A stretch of 36,150 nt of DNA from Methanobacteriota archaeon (GTDB lineage Archaea > Thermoplasmatota > Thermoplasmata > Methanomassiliicoccales > Methanomassiliicoccaceae): NCBI GenBank assembly GCA_012519255.1, contig JAAYQQ010000016.1:1-36150 (forward strand), written 5' to 3'. The notes under the pieces are model-generated. The model searched no databases. It was not told the DNA's origin and worked only from the letters and a program-made list of their open reading frames with translations. Shown piece by piece: positions 1-6,713 of this stretch (the stretch's first letter is position 1; every line of letters starts with the position of its first letter). The position numbers and the translations under genes were made by a program.

Positions 1-710
1 TCCGGCCGCCCGGCGACGTTGTACACCTCGCCGGGGATGAAGTTGTCCACGATGTTCGCCCACGTTCTGCAGGAATCCTCGACGAAGTCGATGATGCGCT
101 TGTGGCCCCTGAATACGGTGTACGGCCTGTTGAAGAGCGCGTGATGGATGAACTTGGGGATGAAGCCGCGATATGGCGTGTAGTGCTCGCCGGGCCCGTA
201 GCAGTTGACCGGCCGCGTGCGCACGGTCTCGGTGCCGAACATCTTGGCCGAGTTGAGGCACATGAGCTCGCCAGCCCACTTGGTGATGGCGTAATCGTTC
301 ATCTGATAGGTGTCTGCCATCGGGTTCTTCTCCATGACGTCCTCGGTCATGACGCCGCGGTAATCGCCGTAGACCTCGGCGCTGGAGAAGAAGATCATGC
401 GGAACTTCAATCGCTCCTGGAGACGTAACATGTGCTTGGTCCCGATGACGTTCGTCTCCCACAGGTTCTCGTAATAGTCCTCGCCGTTCCAGCGGCCGTA
501 CTCGGCGGCGAGATGGTAGACGTAATCGAAGTGGCGCCCTTCGAACACCCTCTCCAGCTGGCGGAAGTTACGAACATCGGCGCGCTGATAACTCGCCCCA
601 TCATGATTCATCAGATCCAATGCGAGGACCTTGTGCCCTCTCTCCTGGAGCTCATTTACCAGGTTGGTCCCGATGAACCCCGCTCCCCCTGTTACAAGTA
701 TGTCACTCAT
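1..710 (-). CDS. NAD-dependent sugar-nucleotide epimerase/dehydratase, 3' end cut off
   Basis: Extended short-chain dehydrogenase/reductase acting on an NDP-sugar, probably for surface polysaccharide. The ATG at 710-708 opens a frame that stays open to the window edge (236 codons read). Residues 7-14 carry the Rossmann motif TGGAGFIG. A serine pair at 109-110 followed by AEVYG matches the family's catalytic Ser/Thr strand. Tyr140 and Lys144 form YxxxK. The late motif GEVYNVAGRP is typical of GDP-mannose-dehydratase and UDP-glucose-epimerase relatives. The C-terminal substrate-binding part is missing because the window ends, so the sugar cannot be named. It lies 131 bp downstream of a glycosyltransferase on the same strand, which supports a cell-envelope or glycosylation role. 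Family call is secure; substrate unknown. Confidence 0.9.
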   Translation of the reverse strand, partial: MSDILVTGGAGFIGTNLVNELQERGHKVLALDLMNHDGASYQRADVRNFRQLERVFEGRHFDYVYHLAAEYGRWNGEDYYENLWETNVIGTKHMLRLQERLKFRMIFFSSAEVYGDYRGVMTEDVMEKNPMADTYQMNDYAITKWAGELMCLNSAKMFGTETVRTRPVNCYGPGEHYTPYRGFIPKFIHHALFNRPYTVFRGHKRIIDFVEDSCRTWANIVDNFIPGEVYNVAGRP

Positions 711-841
711 CTGCCCTTCTCCTTATCCGTGATGCAATATCTTGATCGGCTGGGACGCTTCTGGCAATGCAGCCCCTCATCGGCCCACCTTGCTGGCCAG
801 CAACAGGCCCCCGTCCGCCAGAGATCCCCAATAATCACTGC

Positions 842-1933
842 TCAGGTCTCCTCATAGGCTTTCAGCATCCGTTCAACCACTGCCTCATAGCTGTAATGAT
901 TGACCATGTGTTCCCGACCTTCAGCACCCATCCTACGTCTTAGGGAGTCGTTCTCCATGAGCTCCACTATATGTGATGCAGATTCGCTGACGTCTCCAGG
1001 CTCTACCAAGAATCCAGAGTGGCCGTCTTTGACTATCTCGGGAGTATCGCCCACCCGGGTGGCGACGCATGGCACTCCACAGGCGAGTGATTCCATACAT
1101 GTGGTCGGCGCCCCCTCCATGAACGAGGGCAATACCGAGACTGCAGAGTCTCTGTACTGGGCAGGCATATTCTCATGAGGTATGTGCCCTCTCATGATTA
1201 TGGGCAGGTCCGCCTTGCGCATCTTGTCTGCAAGGCTGCCGTCCCCGATGATCTGGAACTCTGCATCCCTGATCTCATGGCGGACCTGACGGAAGATCTC
1301 TAGGAGCGTCTCAACTCCTTTCCACTTCTCCAACTTTCCTACATATGTAATCCTTTGAGCACCCTTCTCACCGGGTTTAAAATCCTCTATCGACACCGCG
1401 TTGGGGATGTATTGCGCATCCACTCCGAATGCCCTCCTGATCAATGGTATATCAGCCTTTGAAACACTCAGGACCTTGTCGGCGAGTGCGACGGTAGCTC
1501 TCCCGAGGGTCCGGTCATAAACATTATCCTTAATCCACAGCCTTCGGCTGCAGGAATCCTGTATGGCGCTATGGCTTATCCCTCCGTGAAAGTTCAGCAC
1601 GTATCTAAAATCCTTAAGCAGACGTGCCGCTGCGGTGCTATTGGACATGTAGAAGATATAGGAGTGGACATGCACGACATCGAAGTCCTCTCGCAACAGG
1701 ATGGGCAGTACGTTGGCTATGGGATTCATGTCCCATAACATACTGTAGGTGCGCAGTACTCTGAGATGAAGATTTTTGGGCAGTAGCATTCCATTGAAAT
1801 TGCCAATCTGCGATGTGAAGGCATGAACCTCGTGCCCCTGTTCCGCCATCCTTTTGGCCAACTCGTAAGCATAGATCCCCGATCCCGTTGGGTAGGCTGG
1901 CCCCCATAGCGGAGATATCATGGCTATCCTCAT
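842..1933 (-). CDS. GT4-family glycosyltransferase (group 1)
   Basis: Retaining GT-B glycosyltransferase that transfers a sugar from a nucleotide donor, probably to a lipid- or protein-linked acceptor at the cytoplasmic face. The protein begins MRIAMISPLWGPAYPTGSG, the usual N-terminal strand plus glycine loop of the family. The C-terminal half has ITYVGKLEKWKGVE, then SFMEGAPTTCMESLACG with the E-x7-E donor-site signature, then GDTPEIVKDG. Length (363 aa) is normal. ATG at 1933 is chosen because it sits directly before the conserved first strand; in-frame ATGs at 1945 and 1957 would add 4 or 8 residues. A GGAG lies about 8 nt upstream of 1933. Acceptor and donor cannot be inferred. It probably shares a transcript with the downstream epimerase. 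Confidence 0.88.
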   Translation of the reverse strand: MRIAMISPLWGPAYPTGSGIYAYELAKRMAEQGHEVHAFTSQIGNFNGMLLPKNLHLRVLRTYSMLWDMNPIANVLPILLREDFDVVHVHSYIFYMSNSTAAARLLKDFRYVLNFHGGISHSAIQDSCSRRLWIKDNVYDRTLGRATVALADKVLSVSKADIPLIRRAFGVDAQYIPNAVSIEDFKPGEKGAQRITYVGKLEKWKGVETLLEIFRQVRHEIRDAEFQIIGDGSLADKMRKADLPIIMRGHIPHENMPAQYRDSAVSVLPSFMEGAPTTCMESLACGVPCVATRVGDTPEIVKDGHSGFLVEPGDVSESASHIVELMENDSLRRRMGAEGREHMVNHYSYEAVVERMLKAYEET

Positions 1934-1957
1934 CGTCTGCTCCATCCACAGTAACAC

Positions 1958-2585
1958 TTGCCCCGAATGTTTCTCGGATGCCTGGCTATGCGGAGATACA
2001 ATCTACTTCCAGCCACCTATATTTATCAATATTGATAACAGATAACTGTAAGTATTTCGACAAATCAGTTATCTTGTGGGATGGGGCGAGAATTTATGAG
2101 AGGCATTCAATCCTGGATGTGCCACCGATCGCCAGCGGTAACTGGTGTTTTTAGTTATTGAGAGATAATAATAGGAAATTCTGGACCAATGATGTGAGGG
2201 GCAAGCCAGGCCACCAAATGCCCTTCAATCAATGATCATGTCTGAGATGGTGGGAGAGCTGGGCCGCATCGATGATGACTAAAACCCTATAGTGGGAATC
2301 AAGGCAGGCCTCGCAGTAACGGGCGTATCAGGGGCCTGGACTTAAAAAGGACCTGACTCCCAAAGGGCTGCACCGGTCAACCTATAGTTGGGTTGATTCC
2401 CGGGCGTGTAATGGAATTATTAAGATGTCCTGCTTGTAATAGTACACATGCCCGGAGGGAACTCAGGTTTCCTTCATCCACGCCAGGACCACTGACATTA
2501 TCCTGCGCTCCCTCTGGGTAACAGGGTAGGGTCTGCCCCCGTTAGATGCTCAAAGCGATCGATCTAGGCCCTGTCCTGCCTGATA
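1958..2585. other. Long intergenic region with several potential hairpins, no convincing gene
   Basis: Beyond the glycosyltransferase promoter, no frame has family-like content. The right half is rich in inverted repeats: TCAACC 2377-2382 with GGTTGA 2391-2396; CCGGGC 2400-2405 plus GTGT 2406-2409 with ACAC 2444-2447 plus GCCCGG 2450-2455; ACAGGG 2521-2526 with CCCTGT 2569-2574. A near-repeat of AACC(C)TATAGT occurs at about 2283 and 2379. This could be a structured leader of the FtsZ-like gene or an independent small RNA. No known RNA family was recognised. Confidence 0.35.
2018..2073 (-). promoter_or_regulatory. Promoter with palindromes upstream of the glycosyltransferase
   Basis: On the minus strand 2028-2017 reads TGATAAATATAG, a good archaeal TATA element about 85-90 bp upstream of the ATG at 1933. 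It overlaps a perfect 16-bp palindrome at 2023-2038 (TTATCAATATTGATAA). Immediately upstream is an inverted repeat, GATAACTG at 2041-2048 with CAGTTATC at 2066-2073. The half-site GATAAC thus recurs in both orientations around the TATA box, as expected for a regulator that blocks or recruits TBP. The regulator is not identifiable. Confidence 0.5.
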
Positions 2586-3545
2586 ATGTCGGATAGATTT
2601 ATGCCCTTGTGGACAATTGTCCACAGGATGGCTCGAGATGTTCGTTCCCTGGGGTATGGCGATATGACAATGCGCCCCCGTCTCAAGGCCATCGGTATCG
2701 GGGGAGCAGGATGCAATACAATAACCGGCTTCCCCCTCCCATCGGTGGGACTATGCAGCCCCCTGGATCATCTCAACGGCCCGTCCAACCAGCGGCGATT
2801 GGTGCTGAGTGATGAAGAGGTATCGTCACTGCGTTCTCCCTTTTCCCATCTATTAAGCAGCATGGATCGCACTTTCCTTCGTCGATTGAAGGCAGAAGTA
2901 GATGGATATGATCTCATTTTCTTATTCGCAGGCCTGGGGGGTGAAACAGGCAGTCATATCACTCCGGGACTCGCACACCTATGCCGCCGTATGGGCAGCC
3001 TGGTCGTCGCCTCGGTTACTCTACCCTTCTCGGCAGAAGGGTCGGGGAGGAGGGAGACCGCTGCAAAAGCCCTTCCCACGTTGATAGGAGCTGCCCACTT
3101 AACAGTCACTTATCCCAATGATGGCCTTATCAGAGTGGCCCCCAACCTTCCGCTGCGACGTACCTTCAAGGTCATGGATAATATCATGACGGTGCCTCCA
3201 CAAGACCTTGCGGGGGTACTCACGCGGGGTGATCTCAAAATGCTCCGCGCCGAGATCGCCTCAGGTGGGCACATGCGTATGGGCGCAGGGGCGGGTATGG
3301 GGATGCAGAAGGAGAGGGTGGCCGTATCGGAAGCGTTTTCCTCTCCATGGTTTGATTTTGATCTTGACAATGCCAGGTTGGCTCTCGTGATAATCTCGGG
3401 AAGAGGAGTGGATCAATTCTCGGTCGAGGAGGTGCTTGGTCACGTCGAGGCCAGGGTGCCAGGCGCCAAGATACGCTACGGCGTACGCTCCGATCCGTCA
3501 CTGGAGAACCTTCGTGTCACCATACTTCTGGATGGTGCGCCCTAG
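2586..3545 (+). CDS. Divergent FtsZ/tubulin-superfamily GTPase homologue
   Basis: Cytoskeletal GTPase-like protein. In the 319-aa version, residues 36-45 (IGIGGAGCNT) match the FtsZ nucleotide loop GVGGAGNNA. Residues 115-124 (AGLGGETGSH) match the tubulin signature GGGTGTG imperfectly. VTLPFSAEG and YPNDGL follow in FtsZ order, and the C-terminal domain (about 216-316) aligns well, including SSPWFDFDLDNA and RVTILLDG. The T7 synergy loop, normally NxDFADV, is PQDLAGV here (205-211): the first Asp is kept (D207), the second is Gly (G210). The T2-T3 region is short and unlike FtsZ. GTP hydrolysis by polymers should be weak or absent if those residues act as in FtsZ. It is not a normal division FtsZ; a regulatory or specialised paralogue is inferred. 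The start is uncertain: 2586, 2628, 2664 or 2670. Its stop overlaps the convergent dphB stop in a shared CTAG. Confidence 0.8.
   Translation: MSDRFMPLWTIVHRMARDVRSLGYGDMTMRPRLKAIGIGGAGCNTITGFPLPSVGLCSPLDHLNGPSNQRRLVLSDEEVSSLRSPFSHLLSSMDRTFLRRLKAEVDGYDLIFLFAGLGGETGSHITPGLAHLCRRMGSLVVASVTLPFSAEGSGRRETAAKALPTLIGAAHLTVTYPNDGLIRVAPNLPLRRTFKVMDNIMTVPPQDLAGVLTRGDLKMLRAEIASGGHMRMGAGAGMGMQKERVAVSEAFSSPWFDFDLDNARLALVIISGRGVDQFSVEEVLGHVEARVPGAKIRYGVRSDPSLENLRVTILLDGAP
2608..2625. promoter_or_regulatory. Perfect 18-bp palindrome at the 5' end of the FtsZ-like gene
   Basis: TGTGGACAATTGTCCACA is fully self-complementary. It falls inside the longest version of the FtsZ-like reading frame (start 2586) but upstream of later in-frame ATGs at 2628, 2664 and 2670. 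If translation begins at one of those, the palindrome is in the 5' leader or promoter and is a candidate operator. Confidence 0.35.
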
Positions 3546-4336
3546 TCTTCTTCAAGGATGTCCCTGGGCGCCGAGGCAAAGCTAACCAGGGCGTGCGCCT
3601 CCATGAAATGCAGTCTGCCCGGTATGACAAGACAGTGTAGAGGAGGGCCCATATCCGCTCCCAATATGGTTTGGGGATCTCCGGCCAGCAACCTCTGGCC
3701 AGTCGAACCTATGCGGGCGCCGGCGCAGATAATGGTCTCATCGTTCAATAATCCCTTTCCCAACCGTTGCTCGGCATCGAGGAGCCATCTAACCGCCTCG
3801 TTCGCGGTCATGTATCTATCCTCTTCCTCTCGGATGTCCAGCAGGACAAGGGTATGTAGGCCTCGGGAATAGTTCTCAAGAATGTAATCATAGGGCGAGG
3901 CGGGCAGGTAGCCTGGCTCTGGAAATGGTATGGTGACTGCACGGCCGAACTTGTAGGGCTGTAGGCCGAATGCCGCCGCCGCTGCGGTGAAGATGGAGAC
4001 GCCGTGCACAAGCTCGGTGGTAATGCCCTCTTCCGCAGCCCGGAGGCGCAGATCCACATGCGTCGTCGCGGACATGGGATCGCCGGCTACCATGAACGCG
4101 ACCTTGTGCTGCCTGGCCGCTTTGAGGATAATAGTTCCCTCCTCCACTTCTTTGCGATTTAGCACCGTGATCTTCCTGCCTATGAACTCCTCTAGTTCGG
4201 CCTGGCAGGCATCGATCAACCGAGAGGTGTAGAATTCAGCGAACACTTCGTCGCAGCCGCGAAGCGCGACAAGCGCCTTCATGCTCATATCTTCGGGCCT
4301 GGACAGCCCTAAACCCACAAATATCAAATGTCCCAT
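3542..4336 (-). CDS. dphB: Diphthine synthase (diphthamide biosynthesis methyltransferase)
   Basis: Transfers methyl groups from S-adenosylmethionine to the modified histidine of elongation factor 2 on the route to diphthamide, an archaeal/eukaryotic modification. The protein (264 aa, normal length) begins MGHLIFVGLGLSRPEDMS and has AGDPMSATTH, the SAM-binding loop of this tetrapyrrole-methylase-fold family, then VHGVSIFTAA and HTLVLLDIREEE. The ATG at 4336 gives the family N-terminus; an adjacent ATG at 4339 would add one Met. The gene is divergent from trm5, the start codons being 1 nt apart, so each promoter lies inside the other gene. A TATA-like element about 26 bp upstream implies a leaderless mRNA. 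The 3' end meets the FtsZ-like gene tail to tail. Confidence 0.95.
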   Translation of the reverse strand: MGHLIFVGLGLSRPEDMSMKALVALRGCDEVFAEFYTSRLIDACQAELEEFIGRKITVLNRKEVEEGTIILKAARQHKVAFMVAGDPMSATTHVDLRLRAAEEGITTELVHGVSIFTAAAAAFGLQPYKFGRAVTIPFPEPGYLPASPYDYILENYSRGLHTLVLLDIREEEDRYMTANEAVRWLLDAEQRLGKGLLNDETIICAGARIGSTGQRLLAGDPQTILGADMGPPLHCLVIPGRLHFMEAHALVSFASAPRDILEED

Positions 4337-4337
4337 C

Positions 4338-5366
4338 ATGACCACCGTGCGTGCGCTCTGTATTAAGGTACCGAGGGGGGAAGCCGAGTTCACCCGTAAA
4401 AAGCTTTTAGAGCAAAACCTCCTGGATATCGGCTTACGCATTCGCCGCCAGGGCGATGTCGTGTTATTCCCCGTACGTTCTGAAAAGGCAGCCGAGCTCG
4501 GTTTCGAGCTGGTGGAGGAAGATTTGGAAGAGCGAGAGGTAATGGTTACAGACTACCGCCTCGTTGCAAAGCTCCCTGATGAGGTGCGTGCGTTGTTGCC
4601 CACCTCTTTTGATATCATTGGGGACGTCGCCATCATCCGACTGGGTGATGATTTGGTCGAGCACGCCTCCGAGATTGGAAAGGCATTGATGACTACTTTT
4701 CCAAGGCTCCGCACGATCGCCCTGGATAGAGGGGTGAAGGGTGAGCTGAGGGTTAGAGAGCTTCAGGTCATTGCCGGGGATCCCGATGCCGAGACGGTAC
4801 ATGTCGAGCATGGCATTCGATTAAGGGTTGACCCGACCAAGGTGTACTTCAATCCCCGCCTGGCCAACGAGCGCAGGCGCATCGCATCTCTCGTTAGGGC
4901 GGGAGAGCGGGTGGTAGACATGTTTTCTGGAGTGGGTCCCTTTGCCATCATGATTGCCAAACATTCTCGCCCTGAAGCCATATGGGCAATGGATCTCAAC
5001 CATGATGCCGTCGAATATATGAGGCGGAACATCCAGCTTAACAAGGTGACCACGGTCATACCCCTTGAGGGCGACTCTGCAGACTTGCTCTTCAGAGTGC
5101 CGTGTGCCGACCGCATAATCATGAACCTGCCTCACTCGGCCAGGGACTTCTTTGCCGATGCGCTCACCCGGCTGAATATGGGTGGAGTTATTCATCTTTA
5201 CGTCATCTGCGAACGTGATGAGATCAGCGATGTAGCTATAGGTCTGGCCACGGAGGCCCGGGGCATGGGAGTAAGGGTAGGTATGGAACGCATCGAGGAA
5301 TTAAAGACCTACTCGCCCACCATGAGCGTATTTGCTCTAGACATCCGATTTCTGGACTGGTGCTAG
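4338..5366 (+). CDS. trm5: tRNA (guanine37-N1)-methyltransferase Trm5
   Basis: Methylates N1 of G37 next to the tRNA anticodon using SAM, preventing +1 frameshifting; the archaeal counterpart of bacterial TrmD. The 342-aa protein has the N-terminal D1 domain (ALCIKVPRGEAEF ... VVLFPV, about 5-46), the D2 linker (FDIIGDVAIIRL), then the D3 Rossmann methyltransferase: VYFNPRLANERRRIA, DMFSGVGPFAI for SAM binding, and NLPHSARDF, the N-[LP]-P catalytic motif. Presence of D1 suggests the Trm5b type. The relative Taw2/TYW2 (wyosine pathway) is the main alternative; NLP favours Trm5. ATG at 4338 overlaps the alternative dphB start. The 3' end overlaps the convergent dcd-like gene by 30 bp. Confidence 0.92.
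   Translation: MTTVRALCIKVPRGEAEFTRKKLLEQNLLDIGLRIRRQGDVVLFPVRSEKAAELGFELVEEDLEEREVMVTDYRLVAKLPDEVRALLPTSFDIIGDVAIIRLGDDLVEHASEIGKALMTTFPRLRTIALDRGVKGELRVRELQVIAGDPDAETVHVEHGIRLRVDPTKVYFNPRLANERRRIASLVRAGERVVDMFSGVGPFAIMIAKHSRPEAIWAMDLNHDAVEYMRRNIQLNKVTTVIPLEGDSADLLFRVPCADRIIMNLPHSARDFFADALTRLNMGGVIHLYVICERDEISDVAIGLATEARGMGVRVGMERIEELKTYSPTMSVFALDIRFLDWC
4359..4367 (-). promoter_or_regulatory. TATA-like element for leaderless dphB
   Basis: Minus strand reads CTTAATACA, centred about 26 bp upstream of the dphB ATG. That is the spacing expected when transcription starts at the start codon. It is embedded in the first codons of trm5. Confidence 0.45.
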
Positions 5367-5834
5367 AGTGATACCCTCCTGATTCTGGTAGTTGCCACTT
5401 CTTTGTTCATAGGTCAGCGATGCCGATGAATGAAGGGTCTCAAACACTAACTGTACGAACCGCTCTCCCACCGGTACCGCCAGCTCCGTCTGCGAAAGGT
5501 TCACGGCCATGAATGTCAGGGTGCCCTTGAATCCCGCATCCACTTTCCCCAGGCCAGCGAGCACGCCCTTGCGCATCCATGAGGTTCGCAGCCACAGCTG
5601 TCCGGCCAGGTCTGGAGGCAACTCCACTCATTCGACAGTGGAGACAAAGAACATGGCCCCTGGAGGCACCCTGGCCACGCCCTCGTTAGTCTTGAGGTCC
5701 AGAGAGGGTACCGCCACTTCGGCGATGCGGAGGTCGTAGCCATTGGGAGTGAGCGATCGATCGGAATATTCAGTGATCTTGAGGCGGCCAGAACGAAGGC
5801 GCTCAAGGATCTCATGGTCAGGAAGAACGCACAT
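5337..5834 (-). pseudogene. dcd: dCTP deaminase/dUTPase-family protein, interrupted by an in-frame TGA
   Basis: Trimeric dCTP deaminase/dUTPase fold, normally making dUMP or dUTP for thymidylate synthesis. The first 68 codons (MCVLPDHEILERL ... SLTPNGYDLRI ... PPGAMFFVSTVE) and codons 70-165 (VELPPDLAGQLWLRTS ... SGNYQNQEGITL) form one family-length protein in one frame. Codon 69, at 5630-5628, is TGA. Relatives have a sense codon between the Glu and Val (for example LEYVELP). A second oddity: where E. coli Dcd has catalytic Glu138 in (L)EF, this protein has M109 in LTFMAVN, and RSS is RTS (83-85). Hence even if read through it may be a dUTPase or non-catalytic relative rather than a deaminase. 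GGGGGAG 4 nt before the ATG is a strong ribosome site. GTG directly after TGA could allow reinitiation as two chains. Other genes here end normally in TGA, so general recoding is unlikely. Confidence 0.75.
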
Positions 5835-5886
5835 ATCTCCCCCATCATATCCCTTATAGATAATCTGCTCCCAGCTTTATTGCTTC

Positions 5887-6381
5887 ATGGGAAGGATGGG
5901 AAAATCTATTTACCTGAGCTGGTCTGGCCGCTCCGATATAATGGACCATCTAGTCTGTCTGGATAGTGAGGCCAAGGAACTTGAGCGGTTGACCAAGGGC
6001 ATCAAGAGTATGATCGTCCATGGTGCTGCCGAGAGGAAGCCGCCTCATGGACAGGTTGGTGAGGGCGATACGCTGTACTTCGTCCTGGACAGTGAGGATG
6101 GCCTAGTAAGGGCGAAGGCGAGAGTTAAGAATGCAACAAGCTCCCCCATGCTCAATCAGGAAGCTTCCATCATTCGACTGATACAAAATCAGAGGAAGTT
6201 AATGCTGACCGAGCAACAGGTGCGACGGTGGGGAGGGCGGCGATATATGGTGTTCGTGGAAGTAGAGCAGATCGAACATCTGGAACCATTTTGCATAGAT
6301 CGCTCGGTTCTATCTGGTAAGGATGGCTGGGCGGTGGTTGGAGATATAGCCAAGGTCCGGAAACATCCCCCGTCCAATTGA
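5887..6381 (+). CDS. PUA-like (ASCH/EVE-type) small protein, function unknown
   Basis: The 164-aa protein starts MGRMGKSIYLSWSGR and contains GEGDTLYFVLDSEDGLVRAKARV (residues about 58-80), then WGGRRYMVFVEVEQIEHLEPF and DGWAVVGDI near the end. This arrangement resembles the PUA-like superfamily, β-barrels that often bind modified bases or RNA. I recognise the pattern, not a characterised member. It is divergent from the dcd-like gene with 52 bp between starts, and the intervening TTATAGATAA can serve as a TATA element. Proximity to trm5 and a nucleotide-metabolism gene is suggestive only. Confidence 0.6.
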   Translation: MGRMGKSIYLSWSGRSDIMDHLVCLDSEAKELERLTKGIKSMIVHGAAERKPPHGQVGEGDTLYFVLDSEDGLVRAKARVKNATSSPMLNQEASIIRLIQNQRKLMLTEQQVRRWGGRRYMVFVEVEQIEHLEPFCIDRSVLSGKDGWAVVGDIAKVRKHPPSN

Positions 6382-6669
6382 TGCTTCATTACGATCATCT
6401 CATGGTTGGTTGACCATCTTGGCATCGGCCGCTGCATTCCACTTTATTTACTGGCCCCTTTCCAGGTTTATTATTTGACTGCCCTATATCTGTAGGTAGA
6501 GCGGGATGGCCCGGGATCGATGGATTTGGATACTGACCGTTGCCACAATCTATCCAGGTTCTGCGAGCCGTAAAATCGCGTGCCATGGTTCGAAGATAAA
6601 CAACATCTGCCTACTGCGTTCTCGAGCATCTCCCCGCTGCACCGTGCCCCTGCCACTCATGGACACGCG

Positions 6670-6677
6670 TAAATATA
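6670..6677 (+). promoter_or_regulatory. TATA box for ilvE
   Basis: TAAATATA lies 37-44 bp upstream of the GTG start, predicting transcription start near 6700 and a leader of roughly 14 nt. The rest of 6382-6669 shows no gene or clear repeat. Confidence 0.5.
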
Positions 6678-6713
6678 GGTTCAGCCTTACCCCATGGGAC
6701 GCGTGGCGATATC

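Noticed and set aside
102-857. Open frames on the plus strand opposite the epimerase
   Set aside because: The minus-strand protein has complete Rossmann and YxxxK motifs through this stretch; the plus-strand frames are its complement.
1888-2154. Rightward open frame across the glycosyltransferase start and promoter
   Set aside because: It runs antisense to the gene start and through the TATA box and palindromes, with no family-like sequence.
2265-2360. C/D-box small RNA (ATGATGA near 2272)
   Set aside because: The nearest CTGA is about 80 bases away and no D'/C' pair at the right spacing was found.
5628-5630. TGA in the dcd-like gene as selenocysteine or tryptophan recoding
   Set aside because: Other genes here (ilvE, cobS, hisC) end normally in TGA, no selenoprotein context is visible, and the family has no Cys or Sec at this position. 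Kept only as an open reading problem.
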